From: Methylobacterium trifolii
GTDB taxonomy: Bacteria; Pseudomonadota; Alphaproteobacteria; Rhizobiales; Beijerinckiaceae
Direction of reading: 5' to 3'
Assembly (NCBI RefSeq): GCF_022179685.1
Contig: NZ_BPRB01000049.1
Location: forward strand, 1 to 34,607
Length of the DNA: 34,607 nucleotides
The translations under genes and the position numbers were made by a program. Shown here piece by piece: positions 9,932 to 22,295 of the stretch. Each line of letters opens with the position of its first letter. Positions within the stretch are counted from its first letter, which is position 1. Below the pieces are notes generated by a model. The model made no database searches. It was not told the DNA's origin and saw only the letters and a list, made by a program, of their open reading frames with translations.

Positions 9932-10728
9932 TTCAGCACCGCGACCAGGGCGACGCCGCCGAAGACGTTGCCGATGAGCGTCGGCAGGAAGAACTTCTGG
10001 ACGTAGTCGCCCATCGTGGCCGCCCCCGTCACCACGAGGTAGAAGGCTTCCACCGAGCCGGCGACGACGTGGGCGAGGCCGCAGAGCGAGACCAGCCAGG
10101 TCATCAGGGCGATGACGAAGGGCGCCGCCTGGCCGGTGGCCGGCAGGATCCAGACCATCAGCGCGATCATCCAGCCGGCGAAGATCGCCTTGATCAGCGT
10201 CGTCCCGAAGCCGAAGGCGACGGCGTGGTGGCTGATCTCGGCGAAGGCCGCGGTCACTTCCGGCTCGAAGGCGCCGGAATGGGCGAGCACCGCGGCGATG
10301 GCGGCGGTGGCCAGCAGGTTGCCGGCCAGAACGATGCCCCACAGGCGCAGCACCCGCCAGGCGGTCTTGGCCGAGCGGTCGTGCAGCAGGGGCAGGATCG
10401 GGGTGATGGTGTTCTCGGTGAACAATTGCTGGCGCCCGAGCACCACCACGAGGAAGCCGACCGCGTAGCCCATCGTGGTGACGAGCTTGGTCCAGTGCGC
10501 CTCCGGCAGGTAGGTCTTGAGCACGCCGGGCACGATCAGGGAGAGGGCGATGCTGAGGCCGGCGGCGAGCGCCGAGAGGAACAGGGCGCTCCCGTCTCGG
10601 CGCAGCTCCTCGTCGCCGTTGCGCCGGATGGCCTCGTGCAACAGGTAGGCGTCCGGCCGCCCGATCGCGGCCACGGCCTGCTTCAGCTCCTCCCGCTCGG
10701 TCTTCTCGGCCGCCCGGTGCTCCGCCAT
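9868..10728 (-). CDS. Formate/nitrite transporter family protein
   Basis: The 286-residue integral membrane protein has about six hydrophobic segments and the FNT-family layout, closest in feel to the YfdC branch. A cytoplasmic charged N-terminus (residues 1-45) precedes TM1 (ALFLSALAAGLSIALSLIV). The characteristic re-entrant stretch is GRQQLFTENTITPILPLL, and the C-terminal TM6 is TLIGNVFGGVALVAVLNY. FNT channels carry formate, nitrite, hydrosulfide or similar small anions across the inner membrane. In a methylotroph formate is an attractive substrate, but the sequence does not decide this. GGGGAGG lies just before the ATG at 10728. The gene follows the CinA-like gene by 21 nt on the same strand and probably shares its transcript. 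Confidence 0.85.
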   Translation of the reverse strand: MAEHRAAEKTEREELKQAVAAIGRPDAYLLHEAIRRNGDEELRRDGSALFLSALAAGLSIALSLIVPGVLKTYLPEAHWTKLVTTMGYAVGFLVVVLGRQQLFTENTITPILPLLHDRSAKTAWRVLRLWGIVLAGNLLATAAIAAVLAHSGAFEPEVTAAFAEISHHAVAFGFGTTLIKAIFAGWMIALMVWILPATGQAAPFVIALMTWLVSLCGLAHVVAGSVEAFYLVVTGAATMGDYVQKFFLPTLIGNVFGGVALVAVLNYGQVAPEVEETKAAEGARPD

Positions 10729-10749
10729 CGCTCACGCCTCCCCGAGGGT

Positions 10750-11490
10750 CTAGCGCCGCAGCCGCGCCACCAGCGCTTCGACCTCGGCGCGGGCCCGCGC
10801 GAGCAGGTCCGCATCCTTGCCGCGCACCACAATGCGGTTCTCGAAGCCGCTTTGCGTCATCGACGGGTAGGAGCCGATCGACAGGTCCGGGAACCGGCCG
10901 GCGATCGCCCCGAGATCCGCGGCATAGGTGCCCTCCGCCACGTTGCCGGCCACCACCGTCTCCGAGAGCACCTTCGCCCCGCTGGGCAGCGTCGGCCCGA
11001 TCGCGTCGAGCATCGCCTGCATGATCGCGGGTACGCCCGCCATGACGAAGACGTTGCCGATGCGGAAGCCCGGCGCCTTCGAGATCGGGTTAGCGATCAG
11101 GTCCGCCCCGTCCGGGATGCGGGCCATGCGCAGGCGGGCGGGGTTGAGGTCCTCCGGCTTGTGCCGCTCCAGCAGCATCGCCTTGGCGCGAGGGTCCACG
11201 TCGATGCCGACACCGAAGGCCCGGGCCACGCAGTCGGCGGTGATGTCGTCGTGCGTCGGGCCGATGCCGCCGGTGGTGAACAGGTAGGTGTGGCGGGCGC
11301 GCAGCGCGTTGACCGCCTCCACGATCGCCTCGGCTACGTCGGGGACGATCCGCACCTCGCGCAGGTCGATACCCACCGCCGTGAGGTAGTCGGCGATCGT
11401 GCCGATGTTCTTGTCCTTGGTGCGCCCCGACAGGATCTCGTCGCCGATGACGAGGATCGCGGCCGTGATGGCGTCGGGGTCGGTGGTCAT
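10750..11490 (-). CDS. CinA-like molybdopterin-binding-domain protein
   Basis: The 246-residue protein is the stand-alone MoCF-biosynthesis/molybdopterin-binding (MoaB/MogA-like) domain found at the N-terminus of CinA. It has AAILVIGDEILSGRTKDKN at residues 10-28, TTGGIGPTHDDIT at about 72-84 and the later KAPGFRIGNVFVMAGVP loop. The C-terminal nicotinamide-nucleotide amidase domain of full CinA is absent. Members may bind molybdopterin or act as ADP-ribose/NAD-related pyrophosphatases; the substrate is uncertain. The frame is open to 11556, but ATG at 11490 starts the conserved domain. The gene is divergent from sfsA across 132 nt and is followed closely by the FNT transporter gene. Confidence 0.85.
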   Translation of the reverse strand: MTTDPDAITAAILVIGDEILSGRTKDKNIGTIADYLTAVGIDLREVRIVPDVAEAIVEAVNALRARHTYLFTTGGIGPTHDDITADCVARAFGVGIDVDPRAKAMLLERHKPEDLNPARLRMARIPDGADLIANPISKAPGFRIGNVFVMAGVPAIMQAMLDAIGPTLPSGAKVLSETVVAGNVAEGTYAADLGAIAGRFPDLSIGSYPSMTQSGFENRIVVRGKDADLLARARAEVEALVARLRR

Positions 11491-11622
11491 GGGCGTCCGT
11501 GTCGGGAGGGGCGTCGGTCGAACGGCAGATAGCGCGGGCCGTGGCGACTGCCACACGCCCAGGCTGTTCCACCGCGTCCGCGACGCCTAAAGCTGCGCCG
11601 TGCCCCGTCCGGACCGATCCCG

Positions 11623-12339
11623 ATGAAGTTTCCCGCACCCCTGATCGAGGGCCGGCTGGTCCGGCGCTACAAGCGCTTCCTGGCCGACGTCGTCCGCGAC
11701 GACGGCACGATGCTGACCGCCCACTGCCCCAATCCGGGCGCGATGATGGGCCTCGCCGACCCCGGCAACCGTGTGCTGCTCTCGCTCTCCCGGAACCCAT
11801 CGCGAAAACTCGCCCACACCTGGGAGCTGGTGGAGGCGGGGCTGCCCGGCGGCCCGCAATGGGTCGGCGTCAACACGATGCGGCCCAACGCGCTCGTCGC
11901 GGAAGCTTTTGCCGCCGGCCGGCTCCCGGCCCTCGAAGCGTACACGGTGCTCAGGCCAGAGGTCCGCTACGGCACGGGCAGCCGGATCGACTTCCTGGCC
12001 GGCGGCGAGGGGGTGGCGCCCTGCCACGTCGAGGTGAAGAACTGCCACCTGATGCGGCAGGCGGGGCTGGCCGAATTCCCCGACTGCACGGCCGCCCGCA
12101 GCGCCCGCCACATGCTGGAGCTGGCCCGCGTCGTGGAGGCGGGCGGCCGGGCGCTGGTCGTCGTGGTGGTGCAGATGCAGGCGCAGGCCTTCGACGTCGC
12201 CCGCGACATCGATCCCGCCTTCGACCGGGCGTTCCGTGCGGCGCGGGCGGCGGGCGTCGAGACCCGTGCTTATCGCTGCGACGTGGACCGGGACGGCGTG
12301 AGCGTGGCGGAGGAGATACCGATTCTGACGCCGGCCTGA
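11623..12339 (+). CDS. sfsA: SfsA family DNA-binding/nuclease-like protein
   Basis: The 238-residue product matches SfsA (sugar fermentation stimulation protein A). It begins with an N-terminal OB-like segment (PAPLIEGRLVRRYKRFLADV) and continues with HCPNPGAMMG and the PD-(D/E)xK-like core SRIDFLAGG...HVEVKNCHL. The family block AEFPDC...ARSARHMLELARV comes next. E. coli SfsA was linked to maltose gene expression, but the conserved core looks like a restriction-endonuclease fold, and its true role is unsettled. The ATG at 11623 begins the conserved domain directly. The gene ends 9 nt before the convergent FkbM methyltransferase gene. Confidence 0.92.
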   Translation: MKFPAPLIEGRLVRRYKRFLADVVRDDGTMLTAHCPNPGAMMGLADPGNRVLLSLSRNPSRKLAHTWELVEAGLPGGPQWVGVNTMRPNALVAEAFAAGRLPALEAYTVLRPEVRYGTGSRIDFLAGGEGVAPCHVEVKNCHLMRQAGLAEFPDCTAARSARHMLELARVVEAGGRALVVVVVQMQAQAFDVARDIDPAFDRAFRAARAAGVETRAYRCDVDRDGVSVAEEIPILTPA

Positions 12340-12348
12340 CCTGCAGCC

Positions 12349-13179
12349 TCAGGCGGTCCGCTCGAACATCAGGTTCAGGCGCGAGCGGGCGAGTTCGCGG
12401 TAGCCGTGGCTCTCCAGGAGCTTGGGCAGGTCGAGCTGCCACTGGTCGGTGCCGTTCTCCACCAGGATCAGCCGCGGCAGCAGGGACGGGGGCGCCTCGC
12501 GCAGGAAGGGTTCGAGGATCAGGTCCTCGGCGCCCTCCACGTCGAGCTTCACCGCATCGATCCGGGTCAGCCCCTCGCCGCGCACGAGGTCGAGGAGCGT
12601 CACCGCCGGCACCTTGATCTGCGCGCCCTCGTTGGTGCCGACGATCTTCAGGCTGGATTCGCCGCGGTTGCGGGGATCGATGAACAGCGTCAGCTCGCCC
12701 CCCTTGTCGGCCACCGCGCAGGCGACCGCCTTGATGGTGTGGAACGGGTTCTGGGCGATGTTGTAGCTCAGGCGGTCGAACACGTCGGGCTGGGGCTCGA
12801 CGGCCACGATCCGGGCGCCGGGCCCGGAGAAGGCGGCCACGCAGAGCGCGTAGGCGCCGATATTGGCGCCGATGTCGAGGAAGACGCAGTCCGGCCGGAG
12901 GCGCTCCTGCAGGACCGCGCGCTCCTCGGGATCGAAGAATTGCGGCGTGAACAGCACCTTCTTCTCGCAATTGTTGTTGTAGGGATGCAGCCGCATCCGC
13001 GCGCCGTAGCGCGTCACGTCGAGCGGCTTGCCGCGCAGGAGCGAGATCGCGATCCGGCGCAGCAGCAGGGCGAGCCGCCGCCCGCGCCACGAATCGGGCC
13101 GGATGCGCCCGGTGCGCCGGGTGATCGCCGCGACGAGGCCGACCGGGGCGTAGGTGCCGTAGGGCTGGGAATCCTTCAT
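12349..13179 (-). CDS. FkbM family methyltransferase
   Basis: The 276-residue product is a SAM-dependent class I methyltransferase of the FkbM type. Motif I is VFLDIGANIGAYAL (residues 99-112), the acidic strand-2 end is IVAVEPQPDVFDRL, and the diagnostic KLDVEGAED occurs near residues 206-214. FkbM enzymes O-methylate secondary metabolites or surface glycans. No biosynthetic cluster surrounds this gene, so the acceptor is unknown. The frame is open to 13239, but ATG at 13179 (MKDSQPYGTY) is preferred as the first methionine ahead of a plausible helical N-terminal region. The ribosome-binding site is poor. It is divergent from the alpha/beta hydrolase gene. Confidence 0.88.
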   Translation of the reverse strand: MKDSQPYGTYAPVGLVAAITRRTGRIRPDSWRGRRLALLLRRIAISLLRGKPLDVTRYGARMRLHPYNNNCEKKVLFTPQFFDPEERAVLQERLRPDCVFLDIGANIGAYALCVAAFSGPGARIVAVEPQPDVFDRLSYNIAQNPFHTIKAVACAVADKGGELTLFIDPRNRGESSLKIVGTNEGAQIKVPAVTLLDLVRGEGLTRIDAVKLDVEGAEDLILEPFLREAPPSLLPRLILVENGTDQWQLDLPKLLESHGYRELARSRLNLMFERTA

Positions 13180-13324
13180 CAGGCGGGGTGATGCCAGCCG
13201 GGCCCGCCGCCTGCAAGCTCTCCCTGTCGCGCCAAGCACTTGCCGGCGCTCGGCGTTCGCTCCGCGCGGGCGTTTGCGCGTTGCCCCGGAGGCCGCGCCC
13301 GTTCTAAGCGGTGCGGCGGGCGTG

Positions 13325-14104
13325 ATGGGTGAGCAGGCGATGCAGAGCTTCGATTCGGACGGCGTGCGGATCGCCTATGTCGACGTGCCGGCGGTCGGCG
13401 GCACGGGCGACCCGGTGCTGCTCATCCACGGCTTCGCTTCCAACCACGCGGTCAACTGGGTCAACACCCAGTGGGTACGGGCGCTGACGCAGGCCGGCTA
13501 CCGCACCATCGCGCTCGACAACCGCGGCCACGGGGAGAGCGAGAAGCTCTACGATCCGGAGGCCTACAGCTCCGAGGCCATGGCCGGCGACGCCCTTGCC
13601 CTCCTCGACCATCTCGGCATCGGGCGCGCCGACGTGATGGGCTACTCGATGGGCGCGCGGATCACCGCCTTCCTCGCCCTCGACCATCCCGGCCGCGTGC
13701 GCTCGGCCCTGATCGGGGGCCTGGGCCTGCACCTCGTGGAGGGGCGCGGCCTGCCGGCCGGCATCGCCGAGGCCCTGGAGGCGCCGGCCGGCACGCCGGC
13801 CCCGAACCCGACGGCTGCCGCCTTCCGCACCTTCGCCGAGCAGACCCGCAGCGACCTGCGGGCGCTGGCCGCCTGCATGCGCGGCTCGCGCCAGACCCTG
13901 TCGCGGGCGGAGGTGGCGCAGATCGAGACGCCGGCCCTGGTCACGGTCGGCACCCTCGACACGGTGGCCGGCTCCGGGCCGGGGCTCGCCGCCCTGATGC
14001 CCGACGCCCGCGCCCTGGAGATCGAGGGCCGCGACCACAGCACGGCGGTGGGCGCCCGCGAGCACCGCGCCGGCGTGCTGGCGTTCTTGGCCGCGCGGGC
14101 GTGA
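13325..14104 (+). CDS. Alpha/beta hydrolase
   Basis: The 259-residue enzyme has the full alpha/beta-hydrolase signature. The oxyanion-hole loop is LLIHGFASN, followed by the strand TIALDNRGHGES. The nucleophile elbow is GYSMGA with Ser108, the acid is probably Asp212 in VGTLDTVAG, and the base is His238 in GRDHST. No signal peptide is seen. The frame extends upstream to 13274 through a TTG, but ATG at 13325 or at 13340 is more likely; neither has a strong Shine-Dalgarno sequence. The substrate (ester, lactone or similar) cannot be told from the sequence. A run of seven T residues begins directly after the stop codon, and a C-run/G-run hairpin follows 47 nt later. Confidence 0.88.
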   Translation: MGEQAMQSFDSDGVRIAYVDVPAVGGTGDPVLLIHGFASNHAVNWVNTQWVRALTQAGYRTIALDNRGHGESEKLYDPEAYSSEAMAGDALALLDHLGIGRADVMGYSMGARITAFLALDHPGRVRSALIGGLGLHLVEGRGLPAGIAEALEAPAGTPAPNPTAAAFRTFAEQTRSDLRALAACMRGSRQTLSRAEVAQIETPALVTVGTLDTVAGSGPGLAALMPDARALEIEGRDHSTAVGAREHRAGVLAFLAARA

Positions 14105-14150
14105 TTTTTTTCGTGTCGAAGGGGCGTTCGGCCGATCCGTCGGGCACTGT

Positions 14151-14171
14151 CCTTCCCCTTGCGGGGGAGGG
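14151..14171. terminator. Repeat-family hairpin between convergent genes
   Basis: CCTTCCCC and GGGGGAGGG form a stem around a TTGC loop, the same design as the repeat at 1-42. It lies in the 103-nt gap between the hydrolase gene (plus strand) and the ABC permease gene (minus strand), so it may serve both as a bidirectional terminator and as a member of the dispersed repeat family. Confidence 0.55.
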
Positions 14172-14207
14172 AATCACGTTCCGGGACAGAGACTTATCGG
14201 GTGCCCC

Positions 14208-14969
14208 TCAGCTCTTCAGCCGGTAGCCGGTCCGAAAAATGTAGGTGACGAGGCCGAGGCAGACGGCCAGGAACAGACCCGTCATCGCCAAGCTGACGCC
14301 GATGCCGACGTCGGCCGTGCCGAAGAAGGCCCAGCGGAAGCCGCTGATCAGGTAGACGACCGGGTTGAGCAGGCTCACCGCCCGCCAGAACGGCGGCAGC
14401 ATCTCGATGGCGTAGAAGCTGCCGCCCAGGAAGGTGAGGGGCGTGACGATGAGGAGCGGCACGAGTTGCAGCTTCTCGAAGCCGTCCGCCCACAGGCCGA
14501 TGACGAAGCCGAACAGGCTGAAGGTCACCGCCGTCAGCAGCAGGAATCCCAGCATCCAGACCGGGTGCTCGATGCGCAGGGGCACGAACAGGGCCGCGGT
14601 GGCCAGGATGATCAGCCCGATCACGATCGATTTTGAGGCCGCCGCCCCGACATAGCCGAGCACCACCTCCACGGGGGAGATCGGCGCCGACAGGATCTCG
14701 TAGATCGTGCCGGAGAAGCGCGGGAAGTAGATGCCGAAGGAGGCGTTGGCGATGCTCTGCGTCAAGAGCGAGAGCATGATCAGGCCGGGCACGATGAACA
14801 GCCCGTAGGGCACCCCGTCCACCGCGCTGACCCGCGAGCCGATCGCGGCCCCGAACACCACGAAGTAGAGGGAGGTGGAGATGACGGGCGCCAGGATGCT
14901 CTGCATCGCCGTGCGCCAGAAGCGGCTCATCTCGAAGCCGTAGATGGCGCGGATCGCGGGCCAGTTCAT
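14208..14969 (-). CDS. yadH: ABC-2 type exporter permease (YadH-like)
   Basis: The 253-residue membrane protein has six hydrophobic segments of the ABC-2 transporter family. It starts [20 protein letters not shown] and carries the conserved loop [20 protein letters not shown] (an amphipathic coupling region) and a C-terminal [25 protein letters not shown] segment. It should pair with the ATPase encoded immediately upstream, whose stop codon lies 10 nt before this start. ATG at 14969 is preferred over ATG at 14975 because GAGGG then sits 7 nt upstream; translation is probably coupled to the ATPase gene. E. coli YadGH is an exporter with no firmly established substrate. Confidence 0.88.
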   Translation of the reverse strand: MNWPAIRAIYGFEMSRFWRTAMQSILAPVISTSLYFVVFGAAIGSRVSAVDGVPYGLFIVPGLIMLSLLTQSIANASFGIYFPRFSGTIYEILSAPISPVEVVLGYVGAAASKSIVIGLIILATAALFVPLRIEHPVWMLGFLLLTAVTFSLFGFVIGLWADGFEKLQLVPLLIVTPLTFLGGSFYAIEMLPPFWRAVSLLNPVVYLISGFRWAFFGTADVGIGVSLAMTGLFLAVCLGLVTYIFRTGYRLKS

Positions 14970-14979
14970 GGACATGCCC

Positions 14980-15906
<927 letters not shown>

Positions 15907-15916
15907 CTGTGCCTAA

Positions 15917-16010
15917 GCAGGTTCGCAAAAGTGGTCACCGGTTTTGCGACGAAAACCTGCGTCACTTCGAAGTGCCAAGCGGATCGTGTCGGCTTGCCGG
16001 CGCGATCCGC
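15917..16010. repeat. Cluster of three palindromes upstream of yadG
   Basis: First, GCAGGTT (15917-15923) and AACCTGC (15954-15960) enclose CGCAAAA (15924-15930) and TTTTGCG (15942-15948) around GTGGTCACCGG. Second, CACTTCGAAGTG at 15963-15974 is a perfect 12-nt palindrome. Third, GCGGATCG (15979-15986) pairs with CGATCCGC (16003-16010). The first core resembles a palindromic intergenic element I associate with Rhizobiales genomes (inference from memory). The cluster occupies the 250-nt gap between yadG and kup, both on the minus strand, so it lies after kup and before yadG in the direction of transcription. Confidence 0.8.
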
Positions 16011-16156
16011 CTAGGCGCGGGGCAGCCCCCGAGGGCCGTTGGGGTGGGCCGCGCGTATAGCACGCTCAAAGGGAGGGCGAAGGGGCGCGAGGCCGCCTCA
16101 TCACGGTGCCGTGCCGTAGCGCACAGCGGCGGCGGCGATCGTCAGGGCGGCCCGCC

Positions 16157-18082
16157 TCAGATCTCGATCTCGGTGCCGACCTCGACCACCTGGCGCGTCG
16201 GCACGCCGAAGAAGGCGCCGGTGCGTTCGGCGTTGCGCTGCATGAAGGCGTAGAGGCCTTCGCGCCAGGTCGCCATGCCGCGGTCGTCGCTCTTGGGGAT
16301 GATGGTCTCGTGCCCGACGAAGACCGTGAGGTCGTCCAGCACGTGGGCCGGCAGGTGGCGGTGCGCGATGGCGCAGGCGAGCCCGTCCGGGACCGAGGCG
16401 TCCTCCATGAAGCCGTAGCGCAGGGTGACCCGGTAGAAGTTCGGCGCCAGGAGGGTGACGTGTCCGCGCTCGTTCTCCGGCACGGTCGGCGTCTCCTCGT
16501 ACTGGGCGGAGACGATCAGGACGCGCTCGGGCAGGGCATGGCTGCGCTCGACGAAGCGGGAGAGGTGGAGGGGGATGCCGTGGGTGGCCGCCGACAGGAA
16601 GGCGCCGGTGCCGCGCACCCGCACCAGGTCCCGGTGCTGGAGGCCTGACAGGAACACGTCCTCCGGCTGGCGCAGGGAGGCGCGGGCCTGCTCGACGAGG
16701 TGGTTGCCCTTGCGCCAGGTCAGCATCATCAGCGCGACGATGCCGGCCAGCACCAGGGGAAACCAGCCGCCCTCCAGGAGCTTCACGCTGTTGGCGCCGA
16801 GGAAGACGAGGTCGATCACCAGGAAGAAGCCGTTGAGGGCGATGACGGCGTAGAGGTTGTAGCCCCACTTGTGGGCGATGAGGGCGGCCAGCAGCGTCGT
16901 GATCGCCATCAGCAGCGAGACCGCGATGCCGTAGGCGCCGGCCAGCGCATCGGAGGAGCCGAACACGAATACGGCGGTGAGCGTCGCGATGCCGAGCAGC
17001 CAGTTGACCGCCGGAACGTAGATCTGGCCGCGCTCGTCCGACGCCGTCTGGACGATGCGCATGGTCGGCAGGAAGCCGAGCTGGATCGCCTGCTGGGTGA
17101 GCGAGAACACGCCCGAGATGATCGCCTGGGAGGCGATGACGGTGGCGACGGTGGCGAGCCCGATCAGGGGATAGTGCGCCCAGTCCGGCGAGAGCCGGTA
17201 GAACGGGTTCTCGATGGCGTCGGGCTCGGCCAGCAGCACGGCCCCTTGCCCGAAATAGTTGATCACCAGGGCCGGCAGCACCAGGGCGAACCACGCGACC
17301 CGGATCGGCTTGGCGCCGAAATGCCCGAGGTCGGCATACATCGCCTCGCCGCCCGTGACCGCGAGGAAGGCGGCCCCCAGCATGGCGAAGCTGACGTGCC
17401 AGCCGGCATGGAACAGGAAGTCGATCGCCCGGAAGGGGTTGGCGGCCGCCAGGATCTCGGGGTTGTGCAGGATGCCGCCGAGGCCGAGCAGCGTCAGCAC
17501 CGCGAACCAGACCAGCATCACCGGTCCGAAGATGCGGCCGATGAAGGCCACACCCTTGCTCTGGACCACGAACACGCCGATCAGGATCACCACGGTGATC
17601 GGCACGACGAAGCGGGCGAGCCCCGGCGCCTCGACCTTCAGGCCCTCGACGGCGCTGAGCACCGAGATCGCGGGCGTGATCGCCCCGTCCCCGTACAGGA
17701 GCGCGGCGCCGACCAGACCGACGACGAGGAGCAGCGCCTGCCAGGAGCCGGGCTTGGCGTGGCGGGCACCCAGCAGCGCCAGCATCGCCACGATGCCGCC
17801 CTCGCCGCGGTTGTCCGCGCGCAGGATCAGCACCGCGTATTTCAGCGAGACGATCAGGATCAGCGCCCACAGGATCAGCGAGACCGCGCCGAAGACGGCG
17901 ATCGGCTCGGCCGCGTGGCCGCCGCTGCTGGCCGCGCGCACCGCCTCCTTGAAGGCGTAGAGGGGGCTGGTGCCGATGTCGCCGTAGACGACGCCCAGCG
18001 CCCCGAGCAGCAGGGCCGGCCGCAGGGTGCCCCGGGCAGCGTGATCGGACCCGTCCGGCGCGGCAGCTTCGGCTTGGCTCAA
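16157..18082 (-). CDS. kup: Kup family potassium uptake protein
   Basis: Kup is a proton-coupled K+ importer of the inner membrane. The protein has the family's N-terminal segment LGALGVVYGDIGTSPLYAFKEA and about twelve hydrophobic segments over the first 450 residues. A soluble C-terminal domain of about 190 residues then ends in ...VGTEIEI. No ATG is available near the start. The frame opens with TTG at 18115, but TTG at 18082 has GGAG 7 nt upstream and gives LSQAEAAAP..., so the shorter 641-residue form is chosen; 652 residues is the alternative. The gene stands alone, 108 nt from bioD. Family assignment is firm and only the start is doubtful. Confidence 0.92.
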   Translation of the reverse strand: MSQAEAAAPDGSDHAARGTLRPALLLGALGVVYGDIGTSPLYAFKEAVRAASSGGHAAEPIAVFGAVSLILWALILIVSLKYAVLILRADNRGEGGIVAMLALLGARHAKPGSWQALLLVVGLVGAALLYGDGAITPAISVLSAVEGLKVEAPGLARFVVPITVVILIGVFVVQSKGVAFIGRIFGPVMLVWFAVLTLLGLGGILHNPEILAAANPFRAIDFLFHAGWHVSFAMLGAAFLAVTGGEAMYADLGHFGAKPIRVAWFALVLPALVINYFGQGAVLLAEPDAIENPFYRLSPDWAHYPLIGLATVATVIASQAIISGVFSLTQQAIQLGFLPTMRIVQTASDERGQIYVPAVNWLLGIATLTAVFVFGSSDALAGAYGIAVSLLMAITTLLAALIAHKWGYNLYAVIALNGFFLVIDLVFLGANSVKLLEGGWFPLVLAGIVALMMLTWRKGNHLVEQARASLRQPEDVFLSGLQHRDLVRVRGTGAFLSAATHGIPLHLSRFVERSHALPERVLIVSAQYEETPTVPENERGHVTLLAPNFYRVTLRYGFMEDASVPDGLACAIAHRHLPAHVLDDLTVFVGHETIIPKSDDRGMATWREGLYAFMQRNAERTGAFFGVPTRQVVEVGTEIEI

Positions 18083-18223
18083 CGGAGGGCTCCGGCGGAT
18101 GGTCGGCTCAGGCAAGCAGTATGGGCCGGCGCGAGCGGGAAGCTAGCAGCCGGACGCGGGCCGTCCAGGCGGATTGACAGACTCTGCCGACGATATCGCG
18201 ACAGAACGCGGTCGTGTGTCCCG

Positions 18224-18898
18224 CTATCCTCGGACGAGGGCTGCCAGCCCATCCGGACAGGGGCCGCCCCGCTCCAGGCAGAACACCGGCGCGGTCACCC
18301 GCAGCCGGATCGCCGCCGCCACGATCTCCGCGGGCGCTGGCGCATCCGGGCTCTCGCTGACCACCACCGCGCGGAGGGGAACGCCGTGGAGGCGCAGGGA
18401 CTCGCAGGCCGTGAGCGCGTGGCTGATCGCCCCGAGATGGCTGCCGGCGACGAGGAGGGCCGGGACGTCTAGCGCCTTCAGCCAGTCGAGCCCGGTGGCC
18501 TCGTCCGTCACCGGGCTCATCAGGCCGCCGACGCCCTCGATCAGGAGGGTGCCCTGGGCCTGCGCCATCCGCTCCCGGCACCAGGCCGCGAGGTCGGCGA
18601 GGGCTAGCTCTCGGCCCTCGCGGGCGGCGGCCTGATCGGGGGAGAGGGGGGCGGCAAAGCGCCAGGGGGAGCAGGCCGCCACCGATTCGGGGCTCACCGG
18701 AATGCCCTGTGCGGCCAGGAGCCGGGCGGTGTCGCTGTCGGCGAAGGCCGGGTCGTCCAGGGGCGGCACGCCGCTCGCCAGGGGCTTCAGGGCCCATACC
18801 GTTCGCCCCTGCGCCCGCAGGCGGCGCGTGAGCGCGGCGGTGACGTAGGTCTTGCCGATCTCGGTGCCGGCGCCGGCGATGAAGAGGTGTCGGGGCAT
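18224..18898 (-). CDS. bioD: Dethiobiotin synthetase
   Basis: BioD closes the ureido ring of dethiobiotin from diaminopelargonic acid, CO2 and ATP. The 224-residue protein carries the P-loop variant GAGTEIGKTY (residues 9-18, with Lys16), followed by ALKPLASG, the second nucleotide/metal motif LIEGVGGLMSPV and the substrate-side segment ALLVAGSHLGAISHALT. The length is normal. No other biotin gene is visible in the window; the bio genes must lie elsewhere. The upstream gap to secA carries two inverted copies of the dispersed hairpin repeat. Confidence 0.92.
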   Translation of the reverse strand: MPRHLFIAGAGTEIGKTYVTAALTRRLRAQGRTVWALKPLASGVPPLDDPAFADSDTARLLAAQGIPVSPESVAACSPWRFAAPLSPDQAAAREGRELALADLAAWCRERMAQAQGTLLIEGVGGLMSPVTDEATGLDWLKALDVPALLVAGSHLGAISHALTACESLRLHGVPLRAVVVSESPDAPAPAEIVAAAIRLRVTAPVFCLERGGPCPDGLAALVRG

Positions 18899-18940
18899 CG
18901 CATCCGGCTAGGGAGACGTCGCTCAATACGAGCCGTAGAA

Positions 18941-19052
18941 CCTCTCTCCCCCTTGCGGGGAGGAGCCGGAGGTGGGGGTGGTGCAGAAGGCACCGCAGCG
19001 GTCTTTCCGGAGCCACCCCCACCCCTGCCCCCTCCTCGCAAGGGTGAGGGGA
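18941..19052. repeat. Inverted pair of dispersed hairpin repeats
   Basis: The copy at 18941-18981 is, over 36 bases, the exact reverse complement of the first 36 bases of the window. A second, more diverged copy at about 19014-19052 lies in the opposite orientation, so the two can pair with each other as well as form their own small hairpins. They occupy the 184-nt gap between secA (stop at 19083) and bioD (start at 18898), both on the minus strand. They may terminate or attenuate transcription after secA. Confidence 0.75.
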
Positions 19053-19082
19053 AGCGGGCCCTTTACAGTCCGAAGCGCTACG

Positions 19083-21983
<2,901 letters not shown>

Positions 21984-22295
21984 CGTGAACCTGCGGACGT
22001 GCGAACCCGTCGACGGCGTGCCGTCGCGGGCCGGGCTTGGCTGAGTTGGCCGGGCTTATAGAGGTAAATATCGGGGGGCGCATCTAAAAGAGGCCCCGGC
22101 CGGACAGGCCGCGACGGAGGCCCCGAACGGGCGGGCGGTCCCTCACGATCGGGTGTGCCGGGCCGGCCGATCCCCGCCGCCGCGCTTGCCTTCCGCGGCC
22201 TTGCGGGCCACCTGTGCCACCGGCTCTGCCATCGCCGTCCCGGCCCGTGGGGCGCCCGGCCCGCGAACAAGACCCTGCCCGAGGAACTCCCAGCC
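21984..22295. other. Divergent secA / prolyl isomerase intergenic region
   Basis: This 312-nt stretch contains no convincing gene. An A/T-rich patch at about 22055-22090 (with TTATAG, TAAATA and TCTAAAAG) is the likely promoter zone for secA, but no -35/-10 pair with good spacing stands out on either strand. The part from 22095 on is very G/C-rich. The isomerase reading frame is open through part of it from 22155, but that segment lacks a signal-like start and has no Shine-Dalgarno sequence, so it was not counted as coding. Confidence 0.5.

Noticed and set aside
14102..14111. Seven T residues directly after the hydrolase stop codon considered as an intrinsic terminator
   Set aside because: No stable hairpin precedes the T-run at the right distance; the hairpin at 14151-14171 is a better candidate.
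18174..18179. A perfect TTGACA hexamer in the kup-bioD gap
   Set aside because: No -10 hexamer is found at 16-18 nt on the same strand, and it would drive transcription antisense to bioD.
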